Assembly: GCF_000934755.1 (NCBI RefSeq)
Contig: NZ_JYNP01000029.1
Coordinates: forward strand, 1 to 64,000
Direction of reading: 5' to 3'
DNA: 64,000 nt
From: Desulfonatronovibrio magnus
Lineage (GTDB): Bacteria; Desulfobacterota; Desulfovibrionia; Desulfovibrionales; Desulfonatronovibrionaceae
A program made the translations under genes and the position numbers. How positions within the stretch are numbered: position 1 is the stretch's first letter; each line of letters begins with the position of its first letter. Under the pieces are notes generated by a model, which ran no database searches, had not been told where the DNA came from, and worked only from the letters and a program-made list of their open reading frames with translations. Positions 45,829 to 54,981 of this stretch are shown piece after piece.

Positions 45829-46039
45829 GATCTTTCTCTACTTCTTCCAGAGTAAATATTTTGCTCAGACCAGACTTTACCTGATCTAATCTCTTCTCTG
45901 CCAGATAAATGTCTTCCATTAAATCAAGATGCTCCACAATGGCCTCTTTTATGTAATAAGCCTTGGACCGTCCTGTTGTTTTTGCTAAAAATGTCAACCT
46001 TCTGTCTACATCATCAGGCAATCTTACTGATGCGGGCAT
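45806..46039 (-). CDS. Ribbon-helix-helix antitoxin without an intact toxin
   Basis: 77 residues; ATG after a perfect AAAGGAGG. MPASVRLPDDVDRRLTFLAKTT is the RHH strand and helix; SKAYYIKEAIVEHLDLMEDIYLAEKRL parallels the antitoxin at 43048, so the two are paralogues. The expected RelE partner is reduced to its first about 29 codons, fused to pgeF. The antitoxin therefore may now be an orphan that controls pgeF expression through the palindromic operator at 46054-46069. Confidence 0.82.
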   Translation of the reverse strand: MPASVRLPDDVDRRLTFLAKTTGRSKAYYIKEAIVEHLDLMEDIYLAEKRLDQVKSGLSKIFTLEEVEKDLGLASKV

Positions 46040-46053
46040 GCCAACCTCCTTTA

Positions 46054-46087
46054 TGAATACATGTATTCAGACGTAACTTCATGTCAA
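46054..46087 (-). promoter_or_regulatory. Promoter and palindromic operator of the orphan antitoxin-pgeF unit
   Basis: A perfect 16-bp palindrome, TGAATACATGTATTCA (46054-46069), overlaps the expected -10 position downstream of a consensus -35 TTGACA (complement at 46082-46087). RHH proteins commonly bind such short palindromes. The palindrome and -35 are directly visible; binding by the adjacent antitoxin is inferred. Confidence 0.6.
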
Positions 46088-46102
46088 GTCATGGCTGTTA
46101 GC

Positions 46103-46684
46103 TCAACTATCTGCTGGGATCAATATCTGACTTTCTGTAACCACTGCATCCACTGGAATATCCCACTTGTCTCCAGGCAAAGCATCAACTACTTGAAAAT
46201 CGTATACAAAACCAATAAGCTGAGGTCTTGGACCTGGTAGCTCACACAGGTAACGGTCAAAAAATCCCTGGCCATATCCCAGGCGCTGCCCATTGCGGTC
46301 AAAGGCCAGACCAGGCAGTATGCAGACTGATGATCCAGTGTTAACATAAAGTTTAGAAGAACTTGAGCAGGGCTCGGCAATGCCACAATAACCAGGACTC
46401 AACTCAGTTAAGTCTGACACCTCATAAAAATCCATGCACCCCCTGCGCTTCTGACTGCACCTGGGCGCATATATTTTTTTGCCGGCTTTAAGCAGACTGT
46501 CTATAAGGGATCTGGTATCAACCTCATTGTTAATGGGCAGATACACAAGAAAAGACTGATACTTGTCCATATCAATCCAGTTCAAAAACTTCTTGGATAT
46601 CTTTGAACTTTTTTCAGATACCAGATCCTTATTCATGGACATTCTGATACTCTTCATCTTGTGGCGATATTCTTTTTTGGTCAT
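46103..46684 (-). CDS. 5-formyltetrahydrofolate cyclo-ligase
   Basis: 193 residues, standard length. Converts 5-formyl-THF to 5,10-methenyl-THF using ATP. The start TKKEYRHKMKSIRMSMN is the family's basic helix. VYLPINNEVDTRSLIDSLLKAGKKIYAP matches the substrate-binding section, and the ATP/Mg-binding signature LGYGQGFFDRYL is present near residue 135, followed by GFVYDFQVVDALPGDKWDIPVDAVVT. The gene faces away from the small membrane protein gene, with start regions only 57 bases apart. Confidence 0.92.
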   Translation of the reverse strand: MTKKEYRHKMKSIRMSMNKDLVSEKSSKISKKFLNWIDMDKYQSFLVYLPINNEVDTRSLIDSLLKAGKKIYAPRCSQKRRGCMDFYEVSDLTELSPGYCGIAEPCSSSSKLYVNTGSSVCILPGLAFDRNGQRLGYGQGFFDRYLCELPGPRPQLIGFVYDFQVVDALPGDKWDIPVDAVVTESQILIPADS

Positions 46685-46741
46685 GGCAGGCGGGCTTCAC
46701 ATCATGCAATTGACAGGTTGAAACAAAAACGGAGAAAAGTA

Positions 46742-46897
46742 ATGAACAATCCATATGTAAGAGGAATTATCTTAGGCGGTTCAGTGGGACTCATAGCCAC
46801 CTGGTTTGGCATGGATCCCATAAGGGCATTATTCCTGGGCATCCTGTGCGGGCTTCTCGCTGTTTTGACCCGTATGGCAGCGCAAAGACGTAAATAA
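46742..46897 (+). CDS. Small membrane protein, unknown function
   Basis: 51 residues from ATG 46742, which follows ACGGAGAAAAGTA; upstream in-frame codons overlap the divergent folate gene and are not coding-like. Two hydrophobic segments (RGIILGGSVGLIATWFG and IRALFLGILCGLLAVLT) separated by MDP suggest a helical hairpin in the membrane, with a basic C-terminus (RMAAQRRK). It resembles the short conserved membrane proteins sometimes found next to folate or uvr genes; no function known. Confidence 0.65.
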   Translation: MNNPYVRGIILGGSVGLIATWFGMDPIRALFLGILCGLLAVLTRMAAQRRK

Positions 46898-46919
46898 GTC
46901 CTTGAAACGCCCATAGCAG

Positions 46920-47091
46920 AGCCTTCATTTTGTTTGTTTTTCGCCATTGCTGCTTGTTTGACCGGCCATGAGCCCGTTAGTCAAAATCATGAAACAGGCA
47001 CGTTCTCACAACTACTTGAAAAATAAATGATTTTGACTTACGGGCTCACGCCGGGAGTTTGCAGTAACAGAAAAAAAATAAAATGAAGGCT
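46920..47091. repeat. Family C long hairpin repeat, copy 2
   Basis: 172-base unit between two convergent genes. Outer arms AGCCTTCATTTT (46920-46931) and the exact complement at 47080-47091. The inner stem GAGCCCGTTAGTCAAAATCA (46970-46989) pairs with TGATTTTGACTTACGGGCTC (47028-47047), with one mismatch. Shares its interior, including TTTCGCCATTGCTGC and GGGAGTTTGCAG, with copy 1. At this position it could stop transcription from both sides. Confidence 0.8.
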
Positions 47092-47128
47092 GATCATAAA
47101 ACCAATCGATACATCCAAAAACAAAAAA

Positions 47129-49876
47129 CTATAGATCAAGATACCTGCCAGTAACTGATCCGGGATTCCGGCTGATCTCCTCTGGTGTGCCCTGAGCAAC
47201 TATGATTCCGCCACTGTCTCCACCGCCAGGGCCGAGATCAACCACATAATCAGCGCAGGCTACAACATCAAGATTGTGCTCTATGACCACAATACTTGCT
47301 CCCCGGTCTACAAGCTTGTTCAAAACCTGAATAAGCTTGCCCACCTCATGGGTATGCAGACCCGTGGTCGGCTCATCTAAAATATAAAGAGTTCCGGGCA
47401 GACTCTTTTTGCTCAGCTCCCTGGAAATTTTGATCCTCTGGGCCTCACCTCCGGACAGGGTGGTGGCTGGCTGGCCAAGCTTTATGTACTCCAGACCAAC
47501 TTCTTCCAGAATTCCGAGTTTTCTCTCCAAAATGGAATAGCTGGAAAAAAAATCCCTGGCCTGACGCACAGACATATCAAGAATCTGAGAGATATTTAGA
47601 CCCTTGTACTGAACATCAAGGGTTTCGCGGTTATATCTTTTGCCGTCACAGACCTCGCATTTGACATACACATCAGGCAAAAAGTGCATCTCCACCTGAA
47701 TCTGCCCGTCACCTCTGCACGACTCACACCGGCCCCCGCGCACATTAAAGCTGAACCGTCCCGGTTTGTATCCCCTCTTTTTTGATTCAACGGTCTGAGC
47801 AAAAATCTTTCTGATCTCATCAAATATCTTGGTATATGTAGCCGGGTTGGATCTTGGAGTCCTCCCAATGGGTGACTGATCAATGGAAATGATCTTTTCC
47901 ACAAGCTCTGACCCGTCAATGCCTTTAATGCTTCCTGGATTATCGACCTTAAGTCCTCTGGCCAGGGCCAGGTGTTTGTAAAGGGAGTCCACAACAAGAG
48001 AACTCTTGCCGGAACCGGATACTCCTGTAACTACCACAAATTCCTTCAGGGGAAGTTCAAGATCAACATTTTTCAGATTATTTGTCCTGACACCTCTGAC
48101 AACAATGGAGCCATCACCTTTGCGCCTTTCTGCGGGCCTGGGGATACTCAGCTCCTTTCTTAAATACTTTCCTGTCAAGGAATCTGAACTGTCCACCAGA
48201 TCCTGCACTTTACCCTGATAAACAATCTCACCGCCCAGAGCTCCAGACCCTGGCCCCAACTCCACAACATGATCAGCTGACTTAATGGTGGCTTCATCAT
48301 GCTCCACCACAAGCACAGTATTTCCCCTGGTCTGAAGCTGTCGCAGCGTATCTATGAGCCGGTCGTTGTCTCTCGGATGCAGTCCAATGCTTGGCTCATC
48401 CAGAACATAAGTAACCCCCACCAGGCCAGAGCCCAATTGTCCGGCCAGCCTGATCCTCTGAGCCTCACCCCCGGACAGGGTGGACATATTTCTGCCCAAA
48501 CTTATATAATCCAGGCCTACATTGACCAGAAACTTGAGCCTGTGGGTAAGTTCCTGGATCAATGGCCCGGCAATTTTCTGTTTCATCTCGCTGAACTTAA
48601 GATTTTCCAGCCAGGACAGGGATCTGACAATGGGCAGCTGAGTAAAATCTTTTATATTCAGGTTGTCCACATATACAGATAATGCCTCAGGCCTGAGCCT
48701 GGCTCCCTGACAGCCAGGACAGGGACGCGACTGTCTGAATCTTGACAATTCATCCCTCCAGATATGTCCAAATCCATACCCCTGCTCAAGCAAAGAAAGC
48801 ACCCCTTCAAACCCTAACTCCAAATCTCCCGTAAACAATGCTTCCATGGCTTGTGGAGAAAAATCCGACAAGCTGGTATTAAGATTAAACCCGTACTTTT
48901 TGCCCATCAGTTTGAGATCGTCTTTATATCTTTCCAGAACTCTTGGATTTTTCCAGGGAATGACTGCTCCTTTGTTCAGGCTCAAGCCCTTGTTGGGGGC
49001 AATTAGATCCGGCTCAAAATATTCTACACTGCCGATACCAGAACATGACCCACAGGCTCCTTGAGGACTATTGAATGAAAACAGCTGTGGCGTAGGAGCT
49101 GGCAGAGATATCCTGCATGCAGGACAAACCGCTTCAGTACCAAAAAAAATATCCTGACCATTAATTACAGACAGGGTCAAGGTTCCATCCCCATAACTCA
49201 GGGCAAGTTCCACCGAGTCTGCCAGGCGCTTGCGCACCTCAGGCTTGAGAACAAGACGGTCCACCACCAGTTCCAGAGTATGCTTTTTATTCTTTTCCAG
49301 AACAGGTAAAGGCTCAAGAGGCTGGACTTCCTTGTTGATTCTGACTCTGGCAAAGCCCTGTCCTTTAAGCTTTTTTAAAAGATCAGCATGGGTTCCTTTC
49401 TTGTTTTGAACCAGAGGACTCAAAATCATGCATTTCAGCCCCGGCTCCATGGACATGATGCTTTCAATAATCTGTGAGGCAGACTGAGCACTGACCGGTT
49501 TGGAGCAACTTGTGCATATTGGCTGGCCTAATCTGGCAAAAAATACTCTCAGGAAATCATAGATTTCTGTAACAGTACCCACAGTTGAACGCGGATTTCT
49601 GGAAAGTGAATGCTGCTCAATGGAGATTGAAGGAGAAAGGCCTTCAATCTTTTCCACCTGAGGCTTGTCCATCTGAGGCAAAAACTGCCGGGCATAGGCT
49701 GACAAGGACTCCACATACCTTCTCTGACCTTCAGCGTAGATTATATCAAAGGCCAGGGTTGATTTGCCTGACCCGGAAGGCCCGCAGATAACAACGAGAT
49801 TATGCCTCGGGATATCAATGGATACGGATTTGAGATTATGATGCGTAGCATTGGTAATGGATATATTTTCTTTCAT
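47129..49876 (-). CDS. uvrA: Excinuclease ABC subunit A
   Basis: 915 residues (typical 920-950). DNA-damage recognition ATPase of nucleotide excision repair. Two ABC ATPase modules: Walker A GPSGSGKSTLAF near residue 33 and GVSGSGKSSLVV near 615; signatures LSGGEAQRIRLAGQLGSGL and LSGGEAQRIKISRELS; Walker B YVLDEPSIGLHP and YILDEPTTGLH. Zinc modules CTSC...CPAC-type in the first half and CESCRGDGQIQVEMHF...CEVC in the second. No insertion or loss. A weak Shine-Dalgarno precedes the ATG. Divergent from hypF with 70 bases between starts. Confidence 0.97.
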   Translation of the reverse strand: MKENISITNATHHNLKSVSIDIPRHNLVVICGPSGSGKSTLAFDIIYAEGQRRYVESLSAYARQFLPQMDKPQVEKIEGLSPSISIEQHSLSRNPRSTVGTVTEIYDFLRVFFARLGQPICTSCSKPVSAQSASQIIESIMSMEPGLKCMILSPLVQNKKGTHADLLKKLKGQGFARVRINKEVQPLEPLPVLEKNKKHTLELVVDRLVLKPEVRKRLADSVELALSYGDGTLTLSVINGQDIFFGTEAVCPACRISLPAPTPQLFSFNSPQGACGSCSGIGSVEYFEPDLIAPNKGLSLNKGAVIPWKNPRVLERYKDDLKLMGKKYGFNLNTSLSDFSPQAMEALFTGDLELGFEGVLSLLEQGYGFGHIWRDELSRFRQSRPCPGCQGARLRPEALSVYVDNLNIKDFTQLPIVRSLSWLENLKFSEMKQKIAGPLIQELTHRLKFLVNVGLDYISLGRNMSTLSGGEAQRIRLAGQLGSGLVGVTYVLDEPSIGLHPRDNDRLIDTLRQLQTRGNTVLVVEHDEATIKSADHVVELGPGSGALGGEIVYQGKVQDLVDSSDSLTGKYLRKELSIPRPAERRKGDGSIVVRGVRTNNLKNVDLELPLKEFVVVTGVSGSGKSSLVVDSLYKHLALARGLKVDNPGSIKGIDGSELVEKIISIDQSPIGRTPRSNPATYTKIFDEIRKIFAQTVESKKRGYKPGRFSFNVRGGRCESCRGDGQIQVEMHFLPDVYVKCEVCDGKRYNRETLDVQYKGLNISQILDMSVRQARDFFSSYSILERKLGILEEVGLEYIKLGQPATTLSGGEAQRIKISRELSKKSLPGTLYILDEPTTGLHTHEVGKLIQVLNKLVDRGASIVVIEHNLDVVACADYVVDLGPGGGDSGGIIVAQGTPEEISRNPGSVTGRYLDL

Positions 49877-49946
49877 TTTTGTTTACTATTATTTAGGTTT
49901 ATTCTAACAAAATCAAAGCAAGTTGAATAATTGGAATCACATAAAG

Positions 49947-52244
49947 ATGAAGCGAAAACAAATTACTGTCAATGGCCGAGTTCAGGGCGTAGGTTTCAGG
50001 CCTTTTGTTTACCGTCTGGCAAGCGAACATTCCCTGACCGGGTCTGTATCCAATAACGAGCAAGGCGTGATCATAGATGTCCAGGGCAGATCTCCGGATA
50101 TTGATATGTTTGAATCAGCTCTCGCTACCAGGCACCCTCCCCTGGCTCAAATCACTGAACTGTCTTCTACTGACTTGGATAGGCTGAACCATCAGGAAGA
50201 CTTTGTAATCACTCCCAGCACTTCAGGTCAGCAACACTCTGTTCTTATCAGCCCTGATGCATGCATTTGCTCTGATTGTGCCGGAGAAATAATTGATCCC
50301 CAAAACAGAAGATATCTCTACCCATTCACCAATTGCACCAATTGCGGACCACGCCTGACCATTACCCGCTCCATCCCGTACGATCGCCCCATGACTTCCA
50401 TGGCCTGTTTTGAAATGTGCCCGGAATGCCTGAATGAATATAATGATCCCATGGATCGAAGATTCCATGCCCAGCCCAATGCCTGTCCGGTTTGTGGGCC
50501 GCAGGTCTGGCTTACCAGCAATACAGGCCAGAAACTGGCAGAAAACAATGAGGCCATGCTCCATGCTGCCAAGATGCTTGTACAGGGAAAAATCATTGCA
50601 GCCAAAGGCTTGGGTGGCTTTCACCTGGTATGTCACGCCCGGATCAACCGGGCAGTAGACAACTTACGCCGGCGAAAACACCGCCCTGGCAAGTCCCTGG
50701 CAGTCATGGTTCAAGACCTGCAAACAGCTGACAATATTGCATACCTGAATAATGTCCAGAAAAAGATCCTTTCAGGAATGGAACATCCCATCGTTATTCT
50801 GCCTGTCAAAAAACCTTTTCCCTTGAGCCCGCTGTTGTCTCCAGATACTGATAATATTGGGCTGATGCTTCCATATACTCCTTTCCACATGGTGCTCTTT
50901 CATCACCTAAGGACCATAAGCCCCCAAGACATGCTGCCGGCACTGGTAATGACCTCAGGCAATTTTAGTTCTGAACCCATCAGCCTGGGCAACCGGGAAG
51001 CTCTGAAGCGTTTAAGTTCCATTACAGACTTATTTCTCTTTCACAACAGAGACATATTGGTGCGCTGTGACGATTCTGTAGTCTTTGCTGAAGAACATTG
51101 CCCTGTGTTCCTGCGCCGGGCCAGGGGCTATACACCGACTCCGGTTTTTCTGGCCCGCAAAGGGCCTTGTGTGCTTGGAACAGGACCTGAACTTAAAAAC
51201 ACCATCTGTCTGACCAAAGATGATCAGGCTTATGTTTCCCAGCATATAGGTGACTTGAAAAACCTGGAAACTTATGAATTTTTCCAGGAAATTATTAATC
51301 ATTTCTCTGACGTGCTCAGGGTCAGACCCAAGGCAGTTATCCGGGATTTTCATCCTGACTACATGAGTTCAGGATATGCAGAAAAAACAGGCCTGCCAGT
51401 ATATCAATTACAGCATCATTTTGCCCATATCTTTTCTGTCATGGCTGAAAACAAGTTTCAGGGACCCTGTCTTGGCGTTGCCATTGACGGTACAGGCCTG
51501 GGCCTGGATAAAACTCTGTGGGGCGGTGAACTTCTCCTGGTAGATAATACTGATTTGAACATGAAGCGGCTGGGATCTTTCAGTCCCATTCCCTTGCCAG
51601 GAGGAGAAAAGGCCATTGAAGAACCCTGGAGAATTGCTGTTTCTTTTCTGCGAAAACTTGATGTCAACAGGGATAAATATCCTCAAGGCTTAAAGATGAT
51701 GGGTCAGAAACTGGAAATTGTCCACCAGATGCTGGATAAAAACATTAATTCTCCTTTTTCCAGTGGATGCGGAAGGCTTTTTGATGCTGTATCTGCCTTG
51801 CTTGGTCTCACGCAAAAAATTGATTATGAAGGTCAGGCAGCCATTTTATTAGAAAAGATCCAGGATAGATCCATTACAGAATTCTATGATGTTCAGTCGC
51901 TTGAAAGTGACATTTTTTTGACTCTGGATACCATTTCCCTTTTTGAACAAATTAATACAGACTTAATGAGACAAATTCTTCCTGAAATCATCAGCAGAAA
52001 ATTTCACCTGGGATTATCGCATGGGATTTGCAAATGGGTAATGCAGGCTTCAGAAAAAACAGGCATTAAAACAGTAGGCCTGAGCGGCGGGGTTATGCAG
52101 AACATGACCATTTTCCAAACGCTTGCTAAGCTCTTGGCTGATAATGGCTTAAATGTTCTGGTGCATAAACAGCTGCCTCCCAATGATGCCTGCGTATCCC
52201 TGGGGCAGGCCGTTTATGGACAAAGACTTCTGGAATCAGCTTAG
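49947..52244 (+). CDS. hypF: Carbamoyltransferase HypF (NiFe-hydrogenase maturation)
   Basis: 765 residues from ATG 49947; an upstream in-frame start at 49923 adds eight weak residues. N-terminal acylphosphatase domain (VNGRVQGVGFRPFVYRLA), then two zinc-finger pairs (CICSDC ... CTNCGPR and CPECLNEY ... CPVCGP), a YrdC-like domain (KIIAAKGLGGFHLVCHA; KHRPGKSLAVMV), and a Kae1-like carbamoyltransferase domain (LQHHFAHIFSVMAEN; GVAIDGTGLG; GLSGGVMQN). It makes thiocarbamate-type CN precursors on HypE from carbamoyl phosphate. No other hyp gene is in the window, so it is separated from its usual partners. Confidence 0.96.
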   Translation: MKRKQITVNGRVQGVGFRPFVYRLASEHSLTGSVSNNEQGVIIDVQGRSPDIDMFESALATRHPPLAQITELSSTDLDRLNHQEDFVITPSTSGQQHSVLISPDACICSDCAGEIIDPQNRRYLYPFTNCTNCGPRLTITRSIPYDRPMTSMACFEMCPECLNEYNDPMDRRFHAQPNACPVCGPQVWLTSNTGQKLAENNEAMLHAAKMLVQGKIIAAKGLGGFHLVCHARINRAVDNLRRRKHRPGKSLAVMVQDLQTADNIAYLNNVQKKILSGMEHPIVILPVKKPFPLSPLLSPDTDNIGLMLPYTPFHMVLFHHLRTISPQDMLPALVMTSGNFSSEPISLGNREALKRLSSITDLFLFHNRDILVRCDDSVVFAEEHCPVFLRRARGYTPTPVFLARKGPCVLGTGPELKNTICLTKDDQAYVSQHIGDLKNLETYEFFQEIINHFSDVLRVRPKAVIRDFHPDYMSSGYAEKTGLPVYQLQHHFAHIFSVMAENKFQGPCLGVAIDGTGLGLDKTLWGGELLLVDNTDLNMKRLGSFSPIPLPGGEKAIEEPWRIAVSFLRKLDVNRDKYPQGLKMMGQKLEIVHQMLDKNINSPFSSGCGRLFDAVSALLGLTQKIDYEGQAAILLEKIQDRSITEFYDVQSLESDIFLTLDTISLFEQINTDLMRQILPEIISRKFHLGLSHGICKWVMQASEKTGIKTVGLSGGVMQNMTIFQTLAKLLADNGLNVLVHKQLPPNDACVSLGQAVYGQRLLESA

Positions 52245-52483
52245 CCCGCTTCAATGCTGACAACAATGTAGCTGTTCAGCAAGTTCGTATAAAAAGACAT
52301 GGCCCCCGGATCAAAGCCTGTCCCGGACACTGATCCGGGATCCGGGGTGACGACTAAAGCAAGCGGTTGCCCTATTTTGTCATTCCGGCGAAAGCCGGAA
52401 TCCAGGGTTTTTAATGGTCTTATTGCAAATGTGGTGAACAGTTACACAACAATTAACTGATAGCTTTTAACTCTCAATATCCA
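52245..52483. repeat. Intergenic palindromic repeats after hypF
   Basis: Contains ATCCGGGATCCGGGGTGACG (about 52334-52353) and the unit around CATTCCGGCGAAAGCCGGAAT (52380-52400), both also present in the cluster at 21592-21672 in the same order, separated by a similar AAAGCAA-rich spacer. Likely a composite palindromic element present in several copies in the genome. Confidence 0.7.
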
Positions 52484-54058
52484 ATGAATACAGCCCGAAA
52501 TCAAAGACACGCCCTGCTAATTAACCTGACCAGATTTGGTGACCTGATTCAAAGCCAGCCGGTCCTGTCCAAACTGAAAGACCAGGGTTTAGTCACCCAT
52601 CTGGTCTGCTTAGAAAATTTTGCCCGGGCAGCTGAACTTCTTCATGATGCTGACTTTATCCATGCCATGCCAGGTGCCAGATTTCTGGCTCTGTTAGACA
52701 GTACCTGGCCCATGGCCATTGTTGAACTGCAAAACTGGATCAATTCCACTGCCTCTGTTGAACATTTTGACCAGACAATAAACCTTACCCCATCCCTGAG
52801 CTCCAGACTGCTTACCAGTCAATTTCAATCAGAACATAAACTGGGCTTTTTTCTGGATGAACTGGGCTTTGGATGCTACTCTAACAATTGGGCGGCATTC
52901 CTGCAGGCCTCATCAGCGCACAGGGGAAGCAGTCCCTTTAATATTGTTGACATGTTTGTCAGGTCTGCCCACCTTCCAACCCAAAAAACAAAACTGAAAA
53001 TCAAAGCCCCGGATAAAGAGCTCATCAGCCAGATGAGGAATGAACTTTCCACAAAAACCCAGAGAAATAACTTTGCCGGGTATGTGGCTTTCCAGCTTGG
53101 TGCCAGTGATGACAAAAGACGTTGGCCTGTTGAGTACTTTGCCCTGCTTGGAGAAATGCTTTGTAAAGAATTAAACCTTTGCCCAGTTCTTCTGGGAACG
53201 AAATCCGAGCAGCACCTTGCTCAAAAATATGAAAATCTTTCCCAGGCACCCCATATCAGTCTCACAGGACAGACCTCTTTGCAGGAATTGTCCGCCACTC
53301 TTTCCCTGTGCAAACTTTTAGTGACCAATGATACCGGCACAATGCACCTGGCCGCCGGCCTCGGAGTAAGAAGCGCAGCTTTTTTTCTGGCCACAGCCCA
53401 GCCCTGGGATACAGGCCCTTATCTTGACAACTGTCTTTGCCTTGAACCGGACATGAACTGTCATCCATGCTCATTTTCTCATACATGTGATACTGGGTTT
53501 TCATGTCGAAAGGCCATATCTCCTGAAACTGTTTTCAAAGCCATTACCCATTACATATCTACAGGCGAGTGGAGAAAAATGGAGGGTCAAGGAGCAAAAG
53601 TCAGGGCTACCTGCCTTGAAAATGATCTGTATACCTTACGCCCGTTAAACCCTGGGGCGCAGAACAACTATTCCCTGTGGATGTCCACCCAGAAACACTT
53701 TTACAACCTCTTTCTGAATGATGAAGCTCTGACGGTTCCCAAAGATACTACCCGACCGGAAAAAGATTACTGTCAGAATATTGTTGAGCATATCAATAGC
53801 ATCCTGCCTCTGCTCAACCTGGCAGCCCAGCAGGCCAATGTTCTGAAAAAAGTTGCCGCACCTGCTGTCAAAAAAAAGTTTCTTTCCACCTGGCAGAGAC
53901 TGAGCCATATCCTTTCCCAAAGCTCTTACTTTCCAGTATTGGGACTATTATGGACCCATCAGTCCCAGGCTGCCTCATCCAATCTTGAAGAGATCATTGC
54001 TCTTTGCCAGAGGTATGAAAAACTTTTGCAAAAGCTGAACAATTTTCTCAGAATGTAG
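52484..54058 (+). CDS. Glycosyltransferase family 9 (heptosyltransferase-like) with extended C-terminus
   Basis: 524 residues; typical GT9 enzymes are 330-360. Residues 1 to about 350 match GT9: ALLINLTRFGDLIQSQPVLSKLK at the start and the donor-binding segment LCKLLVTNDTGTMHLAAGLGVRSAAFF (about 280-306). The following CHPCSFSHTCDTGFSCRK (four Cys) could bind metal. The last 170 residues are helical and outside the family. GT9 proteins usually add heptose or related sugars to LPS core; next to two small flagellum-like proteins, modification of flagellin is an alternative. The start has no good Shine-Dalgarno, so the true start could lie slightly downstream. Confidence 0.8.
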   Translation: MNTARNQRHALLINLTRFGDLIQSQPVLSKLKDQGLVTHLVCLENFARAAELLHDADFIHAMPGARFLALLDSTWPMAIVELQNWINSTASVEHFDQTINLTPSLSSRLLTSQFQSEHKLGFFLDELGFGCYSNNWAAFLQASSAHRGSSPFNIVDMFVRSAHLPTQKTKLKIKAPDKELISQMRNELSTKTQRNNFAGYVAFQLGASDDKRRWPVEYFALLGEMLCKELNLCPVLLGTKSEQHLAQKYENLSQAPHISLTGQTSLQELSATLSLCKLLVTNDTGTMHLAAGLGVRSAAFFLATAQPWDTGPYLDNCLCLEPDMNCHPCSFSHTCDTGFSCRKAISPETVFKAITHYISTGEWRKMEGQGAKVRATCLENDLYTLRPLNPGAQNNYSLWMSTQKHFYNLFLNDEALTVPKDTTRPEKDYCQNIVEHINSILPLLNLAAQQANVLKKVAAPAVKKKFLSTWQRLSHILSQSSYFPVLGLLWTHQSQAASSNLEEIIALCQRYEKLLQKLNNFLRM

Positions 54059-54094
54059 TTATGCCTCTTGTTTTGCTCCCTCTGCCCGCTGACC

Positions 54095-54110
54095 TGGCAC
54101 ATTAATTGAA
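54095..54110 (+). promoter_or_regulatory. Possible sigma-54 promoter
   Basis: TGGCACATTAATTGAA matches the -24/-12 pattern TGGCAC-N5-TTGC with one mismatch (TTGA). It lies 72-87 bases upstream of the ORF at 54182. Flagellar genes in related bacteria often use sigma-54, and a sigma-54 activator is encoded at 43571. Confidence 0.35.
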
Positions 54111-54181
54111 TAGAGTATATCAAATCTTATTTTGCAGAAAAAAATTCCCATATTTAAGTTCAAAGATCACAGGAGGTCATA

Positions 54182-54781
54182 ATGATCGTAATCGACGGAA
54201 AAACTACAGAGCTGAATGTTAAAAATTACAACAACCTTGAGGATCTTCTTGTAAACGTAATGGGAAACGACATGTTCAATCAGCGTGTTGTTACCGATGT
54301 TCTTGTTGACGAAGAAGCATTTTCAGAAATCTATCCCCACCAGGCAGAAGATATTGAGACAGATGAATTCAGCAAAGTGGAAATCAAGACCATGGATACT
54401 ACAAACATGGCCATTAACATCACTCGTGAGCTTTACAAGGTTGTTACCTTGATGTCCAAGGGAGGCAGCCAGGTAGCTGAATATTTCCGTCAGGCTGATG
54501 ATGCTGAAGCCCTTGATATGTATCAGGATCTGCTTGAAGTAACCAGAGACTTCATAGGCATGGTAGGCGCTTTGAAGGAAGGCTTTCAACTTAAAGACAG
54601 CTCCAGAATGGATAAAGCAGTAGAAAGGTTATCAGAACTTTTCAGCGAAATGATTGAGGTTCAGGAAAATGAAGACTGGGTTCTTTTGTCTGATCTTCTG
54701 GAGTATGAGTATCTGCCTCTTGTGGAAAGCTGGAAAAAAATAATTGCAGACTTTCGTGAAGAACTAAAAGAGTTATCCTGA
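54182..54781 (+). CDS. Hypothetical helical protein, possibly flagellum-associated
   Basis: 199 residues; SD AGGAGG. N-terminal 65 residues resemble a small alpha/beta domain (MIVIDGKTTELNVKNYNNLEDLLVNVM), followed by long amphipathic helices (AINITRELYKVVTLMSKGG ... RMDKAVERLSELFSEMIEVQE). No signal peptide or membrane segment. I do not recognise a family. Position between a GT9 gene and a FlgN/FliT-like gene suggests a flagellum- or glycosylation-linked role, but this is context only. Confidence 0.6.
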   Translation: MIVIDGKTTELNVKNYNNLEDLLVNVMGNDMFNQRVVTDVLVDEEAFSEIYPHQAEDIETDEFSKVEIKTMDTTNMAINITRELYKVVTLMSKGGSQVAEYFRQADDAEALDMYQDLLEVTRDFIGMVGALKEGFQLKDSSRMDKAVERLSELFSEMIEVQENEDWVLLSDLLEYEYLPLVESWKKIIADFREELKELS

Positions 54782-54981
54782 CAGATCTGAACCTTTTTCA
54801 CAATCATTGGGGCTCCCTTTTGATTTTGCGGTTCTGAATGTGCCTGTCCCTATAACTGAGGCAATCGTAGCCATTAAGTTTAATTGTAGGGCTTACTCCA
54901 ATGCGCTCTCAATTTTCAAATCAAGGCTGACAAGGCACGAAATAATTTTTTCGCTACTTCATAAATAAGGATGATGTAACC

